From: Shinella sp.
GTDB taxonomy: Bacteria > Pseudomonadota > Alphaproteobacteria > Rhizobiales > Rhizobiaceae
Assembly: GCA_003248775.1 (NCBI GenBank)
Contig: QFQX01000033.1
Span: 1-50,699 of the forward strand
DNA: 50,699 nt
Direction of reading: 5' to 3'
The translations under genes and the position numbers were made by a program. Within the stretch, counting starts at the first letter, position 1. Every line of letters starts with the position of its first letter. This document shows positions 8,138-17,313 of the stretch, piece by piece. Under the pieces are notes generated by a model that saw only the letters and a list, made by a program, of their open reading frames with translations, did not search any database and was not told where the DNA came from.

Positions 8138-9070
8138 TCAGGTGGCGTCGAAAATTTCCGGAGGAATGCGTGCGGCGCGCATCGCGGCCATCTCGCTGCG
8201 GATCAGCGATGCCAGTTGCTTGACCGGGCGGGGTTGGCTGTCCCGTTTCGGTAGAATAATGGAAATGGCATACTCGACGAGAGGCAGGATCGGCCTGACC
8301 ACGATCTTCGGATTGGTTATACCGAAGGCGGTGAAAGGATCCACGACCGCCACACCGAGCCCGAGCGCGGCGAGGCTACAAAGCGACTCGGCCGAAAGCG
8401 ACTCGCACGCCACAATGGGCTGTCGCCCACGTGTGGAAAATTCTCCCTCCACCTTGCGCCAGAGAACGCTGGTGCTACCGAGCGATAGCAACGGGACTTC
8501 AGCCAGTTGATCGACGTGAACCGTATCGCTATTCGCAAGCGGGTGGCCCACCGGCAGGACCGCGTAGGCCGGCAGGGTCGGCATAACCTCCACATCGACG
8601 CCCGGATGACTTTCGGTGGTGTAGCAAAATCCGATATCCGCCCGTCTATTCGCGACGATTTCGAGCACGGTAGGGGAGGGTGCGTGCTGCAATGACACGC
8701 GTGCGTGTGGGAAAAGCTCAAGATATTTGGCAAGCACGGTTGGTAGGAACCGGGTGGTTGTCGCCAGCATTCCAGCTACGCGCAACGTCCCGCGCTTGGC
8801 TTCGCGCACGAAGCCTGCGACCTCAATGATCCGGTCGAGACCAGCGAACTGTGCTTCAATTTCCTTGAACAGCACGTCGGCCTCCGGCGTCGCCTCCACT
8901 GAGTTTCCTTTTCGAATGAACAGCGGCAAATTGATGTTGCCCTCGAAATCGCGGATGGACCGGCTGACAGCCGGTTGTGTCAGGCCGAGAAGATCGGCTG
9001 CGCCCGACATGGAGCCGGTGAGCATGACCGCCTGAAATGCTTCGATTTGCCGGAAGGTAATTTTTCGCAT
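8138..9070 (-). CDS. LysR-family transcriptional regulator
   Basis: This 310-residue regulator has the N-terminal winged HTH typical of LysR proteins (RQIEAFQAVMLTGSMSGAAD then LLGLTQPAVSRSIRDFE, residues 6-50) and a periplasmic-binding-like effector domain. I place the start at ATG 9070, preceded by a GAGGT site; longer in-frame starts run to 9391 but lack LysR similarity. It is transcribed away from the flavin reductase operon at 9214, the usual arrangement for a LysR protein and its target. It is convergent with the VOC gene that ends 33 bp away. The effector is unknown but could be an aromatic or hydroxy acid intermediate. Confidence 0.92.
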   Translation of the reverse strand: MRKITFRQIEAFQAVMLTGSMSGAADLLGLTQPAVSRSIRDFEGNINLPLFIRKGNSVEATPEADVLFKEIEAQFAGLDRIIEVAGFVREAKRGTLRVAGMLATTTRFLPTVLAKYLELFPHARVSLQHAPSPTVLEIVANRRADIGFCYTTESHPGVDVEVMPTLPAYAVLPVGHPLANSDTVHVDQLAEVPLLSLGSTSVLWRKVEGEFSTRGRQPIVACESLSAESLCSLAALGLGVAVVDPFTAFGITNPKIVVRPILPLVEYAISIILPKRDSQPRPVKQLASLIRSEMAAMRAARIPPEIFDAT

Positions 9071-9142
9071 TTCCGAGACCTCAGTATAACAAACATGCAT
9101 GCCTGCGCTTCCCCTTTTAATTTGAATTCGCTGCCGTGCAAC

Positions 9143-9167
9143 CTCATTCTCACAAACGGGAAATGAG
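9143..9167. promoter_or_regulatory. Candidate operator between lysR and the flavin reductase operon
   Basis: An inverted repeat CTCATT (9143-9148) / AATGAG (9162-9167) with a 13-bp centre lies in the 143-bp divergent region. It is the clearest dyad there and could be the LysR binding site, though the spacing is longer than the usual T-N11-A core. Confidence 0.35.
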
Positions 9168-9213
9168 CGGTCGATCTCGGAAAAGACCGGAAGAACGAAC
9201 GGGAGATGGACAA

Positions 9214-9774
9214 ATGCCAGGCCGGCCACATACCGAACACAGCGCGCGGGAAAGCCACGGGTTCGATGCGAGCAATCGCGGTGCCCGCGAGGTTGCCGAG
9301 GATTTTCGCCTCGCCATGCGCAACCTTGCCGGCGCAGTAACGGCAGTGACGGTTCGCGACGGGCGCGAGATTCTTGGTATCGCCGCCACATCCGTCACCT
9401 CGCTCTCGATGAGCCCGCCGTCCCTCGTCGTCAGTGTCCGGTCGGACTCCAGCATCATGGAGGCGCTTAGGGCGGAAGGCCGGTTTACGGTTCATCTGCT
9501 CAATCACGATCAGAAGCAGGTTGCCGACGCGTTTGCCGGCAGGCTGGGGACAGAAGGACGCGCAGGCCGCGTGGCTTGGGACAAGCCTGCCCCGCAGGGC
9601 GACCGGATCGCCGGTGCCGCCTTTCATGTGGACTGCCTGATCCATCAACTGATCCCGGTGTTTTCGCATGTGCTGGTCGTGGGCGAGGTTCTGGCTGTGC
9701 AGGCGGGTGCCTCTGCCTCGCCACTCGTCTACTTCGGCGGCGCCTATCACACCCTGGCGCCCCTTCACATGTGA
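9214..9774 (+). CDS. Flavin reductase domain protein (small component of a two-component monooxygenase)
   Basis: This 186-residue protein belongs to the HpaC/DIM6-NTAB flavin reductase family, with the flavin-contacting region GIAATSVTSLSMSPPSLVVS and the C-terminal YFGGAYHTL. These enzymes reduce free FMN or FAD with NAD(P)H and hand it to a partner monooxygenase. The likely partner is the luciferase-like enzyme at 13981. I chose ATG 9214 because of the GGGAGATGG site 7-8 bp upstream; starts at 9136 and 9163 would add an unconserved charged leader. It is the first gene of a forward operon running to 17313. Confidence 0.87.
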   Translation: MPGRPHTEHSARESHGFDASNRGAREVAEDFRLAMRNLAGAVTAVTVRDGREILGIAATSVTSLSMSPPSLVVSVRSDSSIMEALRAEGRFTVHLLNHDQKQVADAFAGRLGTEGRAGRVAWDKPAPQGDRIAGAAFHVDCLIHQLIPVFSHVLVVGEVLAVQAGASASPLVYFGGAYHTLAPLHM

Positions 9775-9813
9775 TCCGGAACCTCCGGGACGTCTTCATC
9801 AGGAGAATTTCAG

Positions 9814-10614
9814 TTGAGCATACAATACGAGAAACACGGAAAGGTCGCGGTATTCACCATCGACAATCCGAAGGTGAACGCGTTTACGCCGCAGATGCAC
9901 AAGCAGCTTCACGATTATCTGTTGGAGTTCCAGGCGGACCAGTCCGTCCATGCCGGCATCATGACGGGCGCGGGCGACCGATGCTTCTCGGGTGGCGACG
10001 ACATCAAGAAGCCATATCTGAGGGAGTCGAACGAGGCGACGCTGAATGCGCATTTCTGGCCCTCGACGGAGGAGGATGCGGAGTATCGTCCCGGCTGGGA
10101 CCGCGAGTGGAAGCGGCTCGAACGCAACAAGCCGATCATCGGCGCCATCAACGGCCACGCCATCGGCATGGGCTTCATCATGGTCACGAACTGCACCGAC
10201 CTGCGCATTGCTGTTCCGGAGGCGACCTTCGGCCTGCCGGAAATAGCCTATGGCATGGGTGGTGCGGGTGGGACGAGCCAGATCGTCCAGCATCTTCCCC
10301 AGGCGGTGGCCAGATGGATGATCCTGACCGGGGAGCCGCTGACGGCCGAACAGGCGCTGAAGCACGACCTCATCAACGAAATCGTTCCGCGTGAGAGGCT
10401 AATGGAGCGGACGATGGAAGTTGCGGAAAAGATCGCATCGCATCCGCCGATTGCCGTTAGGGTCGAGATGGAACTGCTCCGGCGCAGTTTCGACATGAAC
10501 CGCAGCGACATGGCGGCCTTCACCCAGCATCTCTACCGCTTGCAGCGAGCCGCCTATCTCAGCGCGGCCGGTACCAAGGCGGCACCCCTTTCCACGGAAA
10601 GCCCGGCAAAATGA
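9814..10614 (+). CDS. Enoyl-CoA hydratase/isomerase family protein
   Basis: This 266-residue crotonase-fold protein has oxyanion-hole segments CFSGGDD (about 63-69) and GHAIGMGF (about 112-119), plus the FGLPEIAYGMGGAGG motif holding one of the usual catalytic acids. It has an unusually acidic, aromatic insertion after the first segment (FWPSTEEDAEYRPGWDREW). It starts at TTG 9814 behind AGGAGA. It would hydrate or isomerise a CoA thioester made by the next gene, a CoA ligase. With one acid position changed from the classical pair, hydrolase or isomerase activity is also possible. Confidence 0.87.
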   Translation: MSIQYEKHGKVAVFTIDNPKVNAFTPQMHKQLHDYLLEFQADQSVHAGIMTGAGDRCFSGGDDIKKPYLRESNEATLNAHFWPSTEEDAEYRPGWDREWKRLERNKPIIGAINGHAIGMGFIMVTNCTDLRIAVPEATFGLPEIAYGMGGAGGTSQIVQHLPQAVARWMILTGEPLTAEQALKHDLINEIVPRERLMERTMEVAEKIASHPPIAVRVEMELLRRSFDMNRSDMAAFTQHLYRLQRAAYLSAAGTKAAPLSTESPAK

Positions 10615-10654
10615 AAAACCGGACGTCAACCTTTTCGACAAAAAGCCAATCACT

Positions 10655-12289
10655 ATGACCAGGCAATATCTGAACAGCTATTTCGCGCAGAAAGCGGCAT
10701 TCGAAGTCTCGCCGCTGCCTGAAAACATGGGCGAATTCGTTCGCGAGCGCGCGCAAACCATGCAGGGCGCGCTCGTGGGAAACTGGTTCGAGGAGGGGGA
10801 AACCCTCTCCTATCGCGCTTTTGACGAGCAGGCCGACCTGCTGGCCGCGAGCCTTTTGAAGCGCGGGGTTCGCAAGGGCACCCATGTCGCGGTGATGCTT
10901 CCGAACGTCGCCGCCTATCCGGTCGCATGGATCGCCATCGGCCGCATCGGCGCCATCATGGTGCCGGTCAACACGGCCTATACGTCGGACGAGATGCATT
11001 TTGTCCTGTCGGATTCCGACAGCCAGTTCCTGATCATCGACAGGTCGCTCCTGAGCATTTACGAGGGAATCGACAAACCGCTTCCGCTTTTGTCCCGCGA
11101 GCGCGTTTTCGTGCGCGATGCGGCTCAGACGGGATACGCGGACCTTGCCGGCCTCATTGCGGAGGGGACGCTTCCCTTCGTCGCTCCTTCGCCTGTCGTC
11201 CGCGATGATCTGCTATGCATTCAGTACACCTCCGGCACCACAGGCTTTCCCAAGGGCTGCATGCTGACGCATGACTACTGGCTTATCATCAGCCATTATG
11301 CGGCCGAGTTTCGTCACGTCGAGGGAAGGCCGATTGAGAGAACGCTGATCTGGGCGCCGTTCTTCTACATGGACGGAATGTGGCAGTTCCTGATGGCGGT
11401 GAGGCTGGGCGCGACAGTGCACATGCCGAAGCGTCTCAGCCTGACGAAGTTCGTCGGCTGGCTGAAGGAATACAAGATCAATTTCTGCAATTTCCCCGAG
11501 GTCGCTTATCGCAATCTGCCGCCGGACATTTCGCCGGAAGACCTGTCACTGGTCTATATCGGCGCCTACAGTTGGCAGCCGCAGAACCGGCGCGAAGTGC
11601 AGGAGCGGTTCAACCTCGTCGCCCGCGAAGCCTTCGGCATGACGGAGAACGGCAGTTGCACGATCATTCCCACCGAGGCCGTTGAGAAGTCCTGGATCAC
11701 GACTGTCGGCATCGAAGCACCGTTCCGCAGGCTCCGCATAGTCGATGACGAGGGCAACGATGTCCCGGACGGCGAAGTGGGAGAACTGTGGGTCGCCGGA
11801 CGCGGCATCCTGTGGGGGTACTACAAGCGTCCCGAGGCGAACGGCGAGTCATTCAGGGGCGAGTGGTTCAGGACCGGCGACCTTTTCCGCCGCGATGCCG
11901 ATGGCTTCTACCACATCGTCGGACGCATAAAGGACATGATCAAGCGCTCGGGCGAGAATATCGCCGCTCAGGAGGTCGAAGCCGTATTACGGCAGGCCGA
12001 TGGGGTCTCCGAGGCGGCGGTGATCGCGGTGCCGGACGAACTGCGCAAGGAAGAGGTCAAGGCCTACCTTCTTCTGCGCGAGGGCGCGACGCCGGAGACG
12101 GTGACGCCGGAATCGGTGCTCGAGCATTGCCGCAAGAGCCTCGCCGCCTTCAAGATTCCCCGTTACATCACCTATGTCGACGAGTTTCCGCGTACGCCGA
12201 GCCGCAAGATCCGCAAGTCGGAACTGCTCAAGGCGCCCGGCGACTTGCGGAGCGGTGCCTGGGACAGGGAGAGCGGAACATGGCGGTAA
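10655..12289 (+). CDS. AMP-forming acyl-CoA synthetase, CaiC-like
   Basis: This 544-residue acyl-adenylating enzyme activates a carboxylic acid to its CoA thioester with ATP. The phosphate-binding motif YTSGTTGFPKG is at 191-201. The hinge motif TGDLFRRDADGFYHIVGRIKD and the C-terminal lysine motif PSRKIRKSEL are present, so it should be active. It most resembles the crotonobetaine/carnitine-CoA ligase branch in its segments, but substrate calls in this family are unsafe. It lies 40 bp after the hydratase and would feed it. Confidence 0.88.
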   Translation: MTRQYLNSYFAQKAAFEVSPLPENMGEFVRERAQTMQGALVGNWFEEGETLSYRAFDEQADLLAASLLKRGVRKGTHVAVMLPNVAAYPVAWIAIGRIGAIMVPVNTAYTSDEMHFVLSDSDSQFLIIDRSLLSIYEGIDKPLPLLSRERVFVRDAAQTGYADLAGLIAEGTLPFVAPSPVVRDDLLCIQYTSGTTGFPKGCMLTHDYWLIISHYAAEFRHVEGRPIERTLIWAPFFYMDGMWQFLMAVRLGATVHMPKRLSLTKFVGWLKEYKINFCNFPEVAYRNLPPDISPEDLSLVYIGAYSWQPQNRREVQERFNLVAREAFGMTENGSCTIIPTEAVEKSWITTVGIEAPFRRLRIVDDEGNDVPDGEVGELWVAGRGILWGYYKRPEANGESFRGEWFRTGDLFRRDADGFYHIVGRIKDMIKRSGENIAAQEVEAVLRQADGVSEAAVIAVPDELRKEEVKAYLLLREGATPETVTPESVLEHCRKSLAAFKIPRYITYVDEFPRTPSRKIRKSELLKAPGDLRSGAWDRESGTWR

Positions 12290-12427
12290 GGCCGGCCGCG
12301 CACTGGCCTTTCTGCAAGGATAGAACATGACATCGGACTAGACATCGAGGCTAAGTTCGCGTTCTAGGCGCCGGCCGCGCGACTGCCGGCTTTAGTGCGA
12401 AAGTCAGACTGCAATCGGGGAGCGATC

Positions 12428-13921
12428 ATGAGCGACATTTTTCCGATACCGGAAGCGGTACGGCAATTCATCGGAGCCGGAGAGAAGCGGCTGCTGATCG
12501 ACGGCAAATGGCAGAGTGCTCAGTCGGGCGAGACTTTCGAGACCTTCAATCCCGCGACCGGCGAACTGCTCGCTGTGATTTCCAAAGGCGGGGAGGCGGA
12601 TGTCGATCTCGCCGTGGCGGCGGCCAGGCGCGCGTTCGAAGGGCCGTGGTCGCGTGTCACGCCTGCAGGGCGTCAGGCTTTTCTTCTTCGCCTCGCCGAC
12701 CTCTTTGAAAAGCATTTCGAGGAACTCGCGCTTCTCGCGACGATGGAAATGGGGGTTCCCATCACCCGTCAGCTTGCCTATGGAAGCCGCGTCGGTGCGT
12801 TTCTTCGTTTCTACGCCGCACAGGCGGTGAACATCACCGGCGAGACGATCCAGAACTCGCAGGGTCCGGAATATTCTACCCATACCATACGCGAGCCGAT
12901 CGGCGTCATCGGCGCCATCACGCCGTGGAACGGGCCGATCCCGTCGGTGCTCTGGAAGCTTGCGCCGGTACTGGCATCGGGGTGCACGATGGTGCTCAAG
13001 CCCGCCGAGGATGCACCGCTGTCGCCGCTTCGGATCGCCGAACTGGTGCTGGAGGCCGGTGTGCCGCCGGGCGTTGTCAACGTGGTGAACGGGCCGGGTT
13101 CTACGGCCGGGTCGCGACTGACGGAGCATCCCGATGTCGACAAGATCGCCTTCACCGGCAGCACGGCGACAGCGCAACGTATCATTCGCGCTTCGGCCGG
13201 CAACATGAAGCAGCTTTCCCTGGAACTGGGAGGCAAGTCGCCCAATATCGTCTTCGCCGATTCCGATCTGGAGGCTGCGGCGGCCGGCGCGGCCACGGCG
13301 ATCTTTTCCAATACCGGGCAGGTCTGCAGCGCAGGATCGCGTTTGTTCGTCGAGAAGCCGATCTATGAGGAATTCCTGGAGCGGGTCGTCGCCCATGCTA
13401 AAGCCCTTAAAGTCGGCAACGGTCTCGACCGTACCACCCAGCTCGGTCCCGTCGTATCCGAAACGCAGATGAACCGCGTCCGGTCGTATATGACCTCCGG
13501 GCAGCAACAGGGCGCACGCCTGCTGCTCGGTGGCGAGCGGCTCAGCGGCGAGGGGTACCATCAGGGCTACTTCCTGCCGCCGACCATCTTCGCCGATGTC
13601 CGCGACGACATGGCGGTCGCGACCGACGAGATTTTCGGCCCGGTCCTCAGCGCGTTCAGCTTCGAGACGGCCGATGAGGTGGTGGCGCGTGCCAACAGCA
13701 CGCGATACGGGCTAGGCGGCGGCGTCTGGACGCGTGACGTGAGCAAGGTGGCGAATATGTCGCGCCGGCTGCGCGCGGGCGTCGTCTGGGTGAACTGCTA
13801 CAACGTGTTCGACCCCGCGGTGCCTTTCGGCGGCTACCGGATGAGCGGATACGGCCGTGAACTGGGCCGGCACCATCTCGATGAGTACACAAACATCAAG
13901 TCGGTCTGGGTTAAGTCCTGA
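12428..13921 (+). CDS. NAD(P)-dependent aldehyde dehydrogenase
   Basis: This 497-residue protein is full length for the aldehyde dehydrogenase superfamily. Catalytic Cys300 lies in SNTGQVCSAGSRL and the general base Glu267 in LELGGKSPN. The cofactor-binding ITPWNGPI and FTGSTATAQ motifs are also present. It oxidises an aldehyde to an acid that the CoA ligase upstream could activate. ATG 12428 follows a GGGGAGCG site; an in-frame ATG 33 bp upstream has no good site. A 138-bp gap separates it from the ligase, so a second promoter is possible, though the strand and spacing still suit one operon. Confidence 0.92.
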   Translation: MSDIFPIPEAVRQFIGAGEKRLLIDGKWQSAQSGETFETFNPATGELLAVISKGGEADVDLAVAAARRAFEGPWSRVTPAGRQAFLLRLADLFEKHFEELALLATMEMGVPITRQLAYGSRVGAFLRFYAAQAVNITGETIQNSQGPEYSTHTIREPIGVIGAITPWNGPIPSVLWKLAPVLASGCTMVLKPAEDAPLSPLRIAELVLEAGVPPGVVNVVNGPGSTAGSRLTEHPDVDKIAFTGSTATAQRIIRASAGNMKQLSLELGGKSPNIVFADSDLEAAAAGAATAIFSNTGQVCSAGSRLFVEKPIYEEFLERVVAHAKALKVGNGLDRTTQLGPVVSETQMNRVRSYMTSGQQQGARLLLGGERLSGEGYHQGYFLPPTIFADVRDDMAVATDEIFGPVLSAFSFETADEVVARANSTRYGLGGGVWTRDVSKVANMSRRLRAGVVWVNCYNVFDPAVPFGGYRMSGYGRELGRHHLDEYTNIKSVWVKS

Positions 13922-13980
13922 CCGCAGCAGCACTGTGTCGCGCCTTTCGAGGGCGGCTGGAGGAAGACAGGGAGACTGGA

Positions 13981-15159
13981 ATGGATATGACCCATCTGCG
14001 CCACGGCGTTTTCATGGCGCCTTTTCATGCGACGCGGGAAAACCCGACTGCCGCCATGCACCGTGATTTCGAGCTCGTCGAATGGCTGGACAGGCTGGGC
14101 TTCGATGAAGCCTGGTTCGGGGAGCACCATTCCGGAGGCTACGAGACGATCGCTTCGCCGGAGCTTTTCATCGCTGCTGCCGCCGAGCGTACGAGCCGCA
14201 TACGCCTTGGAACGGGGGTGATCACGCTGCCCTATCACAATCCGCTGATGGTTGCGAACCGGATCGTCCAGCTCGATCACCAGACCCGCGGGCGCATCAT
14301 GTTCGGTGTCGGGCCGGGGCTGCTCGTGACCGACCAGCGCATGCTGGGCATCGATCCACAGAAGTCGCGTGAGCGCATGGAAGAGGCGCTCGGTGTCATC
14401 ATCCGCCTGCTGCAAGGCGAGATCGTAACACACAAGTCGGACTGGTTCGAGCTGAAGGACGCGCAGCTGCACCTGCTTCCCTACCAACGCCCCTATCCAG
14501 AAATCGCCGTGCCAAGCGCCGTGTCGCCATCGGGCGCGCGTGCCGCCGGCAAGTTCGGGGCTTCGATGCTTTGCGTTGCGGCCGGCGACCAGGCGGGATA
14601 CGATTCGCTCCGGACCAACTGGGAGATCGCCAACGACGTGGCCGCCAAGAACGGCCGGACGATCGACCCGAAGACGGTGCGCCTGGTGACCTCGATGCAC
14701 ATCGCCGAGACCCGGGAACAGGCCCGCAAGAACGTCGAGTTCGGCCTGCGCGACTATGTCTACTACCGCAACAGCGTCACGCCCGGCGCTTTCCGTGAAG
14801 ATGGCGACCTGGTCGAACACATCAACAACCCGAAGGGCGACAGCAGCGCGTTCTTCGCCGGCAGCAGTTCGGTCATCGGCACGCCGGACGATGCGATCGC
14901 CCTCATCGATCGTCTGATCGAGCGGCAGGGCGTCTTCGGCACGGTCCTGCAGCTGGGCCACAACTGGGCCGATTTCGAAGCGACCAAAAAATCCTGGGAT
15001 CTCTACATGCGTTATGTGGTCCCGCATTTCAACAAGGCGAACGCCAACCGCCAGGCCTCGCTGGATCGGATGCGGGCCGGTGCCGAAGAGAACGAGCGTC
15101 AGCGGAGCCAAGCGGTCAATGCGCTGATCGAGAAGCACAAGGCCGAGACGAAGAGCTGA
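13981..15159 (+). CDS. Luciferase-like (LLM) flavin-dependent monooxygenase, LimB-like
   Basis: This 392-residue TIM-barrel protein belongs to the bacterial luciferase superfamily. Segments such as DRLGFDEAWFGEHHSGGYET, ASPELFIAAAAERTSRIRLG and GVITLPYHNPLMVANRIVQL match the limonene 1,2-monooxygenase/alkanal monooxygenase alpha branch. It would use reduced flavin from the reductase at 9214 and O2 to hydroxylate, epoxidise or insert oxygen (Baeyer-Villiger type II). No luxB-like second subunit is present. It sits between an aldehyde dehydrogenase and a GMC oxidoreductase. The substrate is unknown; terpenoid or alicyclic ketone is a guess from the family. Confidence 0.88.
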   Translation: MDMTHLRHGVFMAPFHATRENPTAAMHRDFELVEWLDRLGFDEAWFGEHHSGGYETIASPELFIAAAAERTSRIRLGTGVITLPYHNPLMVANRIVQLDHQTRGRIMFGVGPGLLVTDQRMLGIDPQKSRERMEEALGVIIRLLQGEIVTHKSDWFELKDAQLHLLPYQRPYPEIAVPSAVSPSGARAAGKFGASMLCVAAGDQAGYDSLRTNWEIANDVAAKNGRTIDPKTVRLVTSMHIAETREQARKNVEFGLRDYVYYRNSVTPGAFREDGDLVEHINNPKGDSSAFFAGSSSVIGTPDDAIALIDRLIERQGVFGTVLQLGHNWADFEATKKSWDLYMRYVVPHFNKANANRQASLDRMRAGAEENERQRSQAVNALIEKHKAETKS

Positions 15160-15197
15160 TTTCGGGCCGTGAATACCTACGCCTTAGGGAGAAGGAA

Positions 15198-16820
15198 ATG
15201 AGCATGACGCTGGCGGGCGAAGAATTCGATTACATCGTCATCGGTGCGGGCTCCGCCGGAGCGGTCGTCGCCAACCGGCTGAGTGAGGATGCCGGGGTCA
15301 CGGTCGCCTTGCTGGAGGCTGGGCCGAAGGACCGGAACATTCTGTTTCGTGTTCCCTTGTTCCACCCGTATCTCTACACCGATGCCCGCTTCAACTGGAT
15401 GTTCGAGGGCGAACCGGAAGAGGGATTGAACGGCCGCCGATCCTACCAGCCGCGCGGACGCGTACTCGGCGGCACCAGCAGCATCAACGCGATGATCTAC
15501 ATTCGCGGCCAGAAGGCCGATTACGACGGATGGGCGGAGGCGGGTTGCCGTGGATGGAGCTACGAGGACGTGCTGCCCTATTTCCGCAAGGCCGAGAATA
15601 ACGAGGTCTTGCATGACCGGTTTCACGGCAACGACGGCCCGTTCCATGTTCAGTATCCGGCCTACGAGACGGCGCTGACCCGGGCCGGGCTCCAGGCCTA
15701 CCAGGAGTTCGGCATCCCGGCCAACTCGGACTTCAACGGCGCGCAGCAGGAAGGGGCCGGCCGTTACCAGATGTCCACGCGCAAAGGCGTGCGCCAGAAT
15801 ACCTCGCAGGCCTACCTGAAGCCGGTGCGGCATCGCCGAAACCTCTCCGTCAAGACCGAACATGCCGTCAGGCGCGTGCTGATCGAGAACGGGAGGGCTG
15901 TGGGCGTCGAGGTGGATGTCGGCGGACAGACCCGCGCCATACGCGCCCGTCGCTGCGTGGTGGTATCGGCAGGCGCTTTCCATTCGCCAACCATTCTGCA
16001 GCTGTCGGGTATCGGGCCTTCGCAGCTTCTCGCAGATCGCGGCGTGCCGCTCGTCAACGATTTGCCGGGTGTGGGGCAGAACCTCCAGGATCATTTCTGG
16101 TGCACTGTGATGATGGAATGCGCGCAGAAGCTGACGATGAACGACATCATCAACAGCCCGGTCCGCAAGTTGCTGACGGCACTGAACTACGCCCTGCGCC
16201 GGCGCGGGCCGCTGACGAGCTGCGGTTCCGTGGTGGGCGCCTTTACCCGTACCGACGACGGACAGGACCGGCCGAACCTCCAGATCCACATGGGAAGCTG
16301 GGGCCTGAAGGGCCGGACTATCAAGGGCGTCGAGCCTTATCCGTTTCCTGCCTTCACCTTCAGCCCTGTTCATCTGAACCCGGTTGCACGGGGCACGGTT
16401 GCCATCCGTAGCGGCGATTACAGGGATGCTCCACTGATGAAATTCAACTATCTCGGAGACGATGTCGATCTCACGGCAATGCGCAACGCTATCCAGATTG
16501 CGCGCAGCCTTGCCCGCCAGCCGGCCCTGAAACCGTTCTTCGTTCGCGAGCTGTCGCCCGGTCCGGACGTGCAGAGCGACGACGAGGTTAATGATTTCAT
16601 CCGCCAGAACGGTATGCCGAACCTGCATCCGGCCGGCACCTGCCGCATGGGAGAGGACGAGGGCGCGGTGGTCGATAGCCGTCTGCGTGTGCGCGGAATC
16701 AAAGGCCTGCGCGTTGCCGACGCCTCCATCATGCCGCGTGTCATTCGTGGCAATACGAGCGCTCCGACCGTAATGATCGGCGAGAAGGCGGCGGATATGA
16801 TCCGGCAGGACTATCGCTGA
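15198..16820 (+). CDS. GMC-family FAD oxidoreductase (choline dehydrogenase-like)
   Basis: This 540-residue enzyme has the FAD-binding GAGSAG (16-21), GMC signature 1 (RGRVLGGTSSINAMIYIRG) and signature 2 (GAFHSPTILQLSGIGP). Near the C-terminus are the active-site His region NLHPAGTCRMG and the GNTSAPTVMIGEKAADMI segment. It should oxidise an alcohol to an aldehyde or ketone, with electrons going to the respiratory chain or oxygen. The neighbouring aldehyde dehydrogenase could take the product further. Choline itself is only one possibility because this branch includes many alcohol dehydrogenases. ATG 15198 has an AGGGAGAAGG site. Confidence 0.9.
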   Translation: MSMTLAGEEFDYIVIGAGSAGAVVANRLSEDAGVTVALLEAGPKDRNILFRVPLFHPYLYTDARFNWMFEGEPEEGLNGRRSYQPRGRVLGGTSSINAMIYIRGQKADYDGWAEAGCRGWSYEDVLPYFRKAENNEVLHDRFHGNDGPFHVQYPAYETALTRAGLQAYQEFGIPANSDFNGAQQEGAGRYQMSTRKGVRQNTSQAYLKPVRHRRNLSVKTEHAVRRVLIENGRAVGVEVDVGGQTRAIRARRCVVVSAGAFHSPTILQLSGIGPSQLLADRGVPLVNDLPGVGQNLQDHFWCTVMMECAQKLTMNDIINSPVRKLLTALNYALRRRGPLTSCGSVVGAFTRTDDGQDRPNLQIHMGSWGLKGRTIKGVEPYPFPAFTFSPVHLNPVARGTVAIRSGDYRDAPLMKFNYLGDDVDLTAMRNAIQIARSLARQPALKPFFVRELSPGPDVQSDDEVNDFIRQNGMPNLHPAGTCRMGEDEGAVVDSRLRVRGIKGLRVADASIMPRVIRGNTSAPTVMIGEKAADMIRQDYR

Positions 16821-16848
16821 AACCCGCAGGTATTAGAAAGAAAAGATC

Positions 16849-17313
16849 GTGATCAGAGGTCCCCATCACCTGGCTATATCGACGCCCGACTTGGATCGCC
16901 TCGTGGCGTTTTATGTCGGGCACCTGGGTTTTGAGCCCGCGTACCGTTTTGCCTGGATGCCGGGCGCCAGTCCCGTTGCGGACGAGGGCATGGGCCTGAA
17001 GGGGTCGGGCTGCCGGATAGAAATCCTCAGGAAGGATGATTTCTATATGGAGCTCTTCGAGTTCGAGGCTCCCAGTCCGCAGCCGATCGTTCCCGGTCGT
17101 GGCGTTCACGAATACGGCTACACGCACCTCTGCCTCTATAGCGACGATCTGGAAGCCGATTACTCGAGGCTTCGCGAAGCCGGCGTCGTTTTCCATTCGC
17201 AACCGATCGATCGCGGCATACACAAATTCGTCTATTTGCTCGATCCCGACGGGAACGCGATCGAGCTGTTGGAAATCACCGCCGAAGAACATCCTTTCGG
17301 CCGCCGACAATAG
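16849..17313 (+). CDS. VOC-fold protein, glyoxalase/dioxygenase superfamily
   Basis: This second VOC protein, 154 residues, starts at GTG 16849 behind an AGAAAGAAAAG site. Metal-ligand candidates are His in GPHHLAIS near the start, His in GYTHLCLY in the second half, and the glutamate of NAIELLEIT near the end. That is the methylmalonyl-CoA epimerase/glyoxalase pattern, unlike the shorter VOC protein at 7751. It ends the LysR-linked operon. Epimerisation of an acyl-CoA or opening of a carbonyl compound are both possible. Confidence 0.82.
   Translation: MIRGPHHLAISTPDLDRLVAFYVGHLGFEPAYRFAWMPGASPVADEGMGLKGSGCRIEILRKDDFYMELFEFEAPSPQPIVPGRGVHEYGYTHLCLYSDDLEADYSRLREAGVVFHSQPIDRGIHKFVYLLDPDGNAIELLEITAEEHPFGRRQ

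Noticed and set aside
9136..9774. Longer flavin reductase from 9136
   Set aside because: The added leader is charged and unconserved; ATG 9214 has a GGGAGA site at proper distance.
13834..15138. Long minus-strand open frame opposite the LLM monooxygenase
   Set aside because: It has no family similarity, runs antisense to a clearly conserved gene, and such mirror frames are common in GC-rich DNA.
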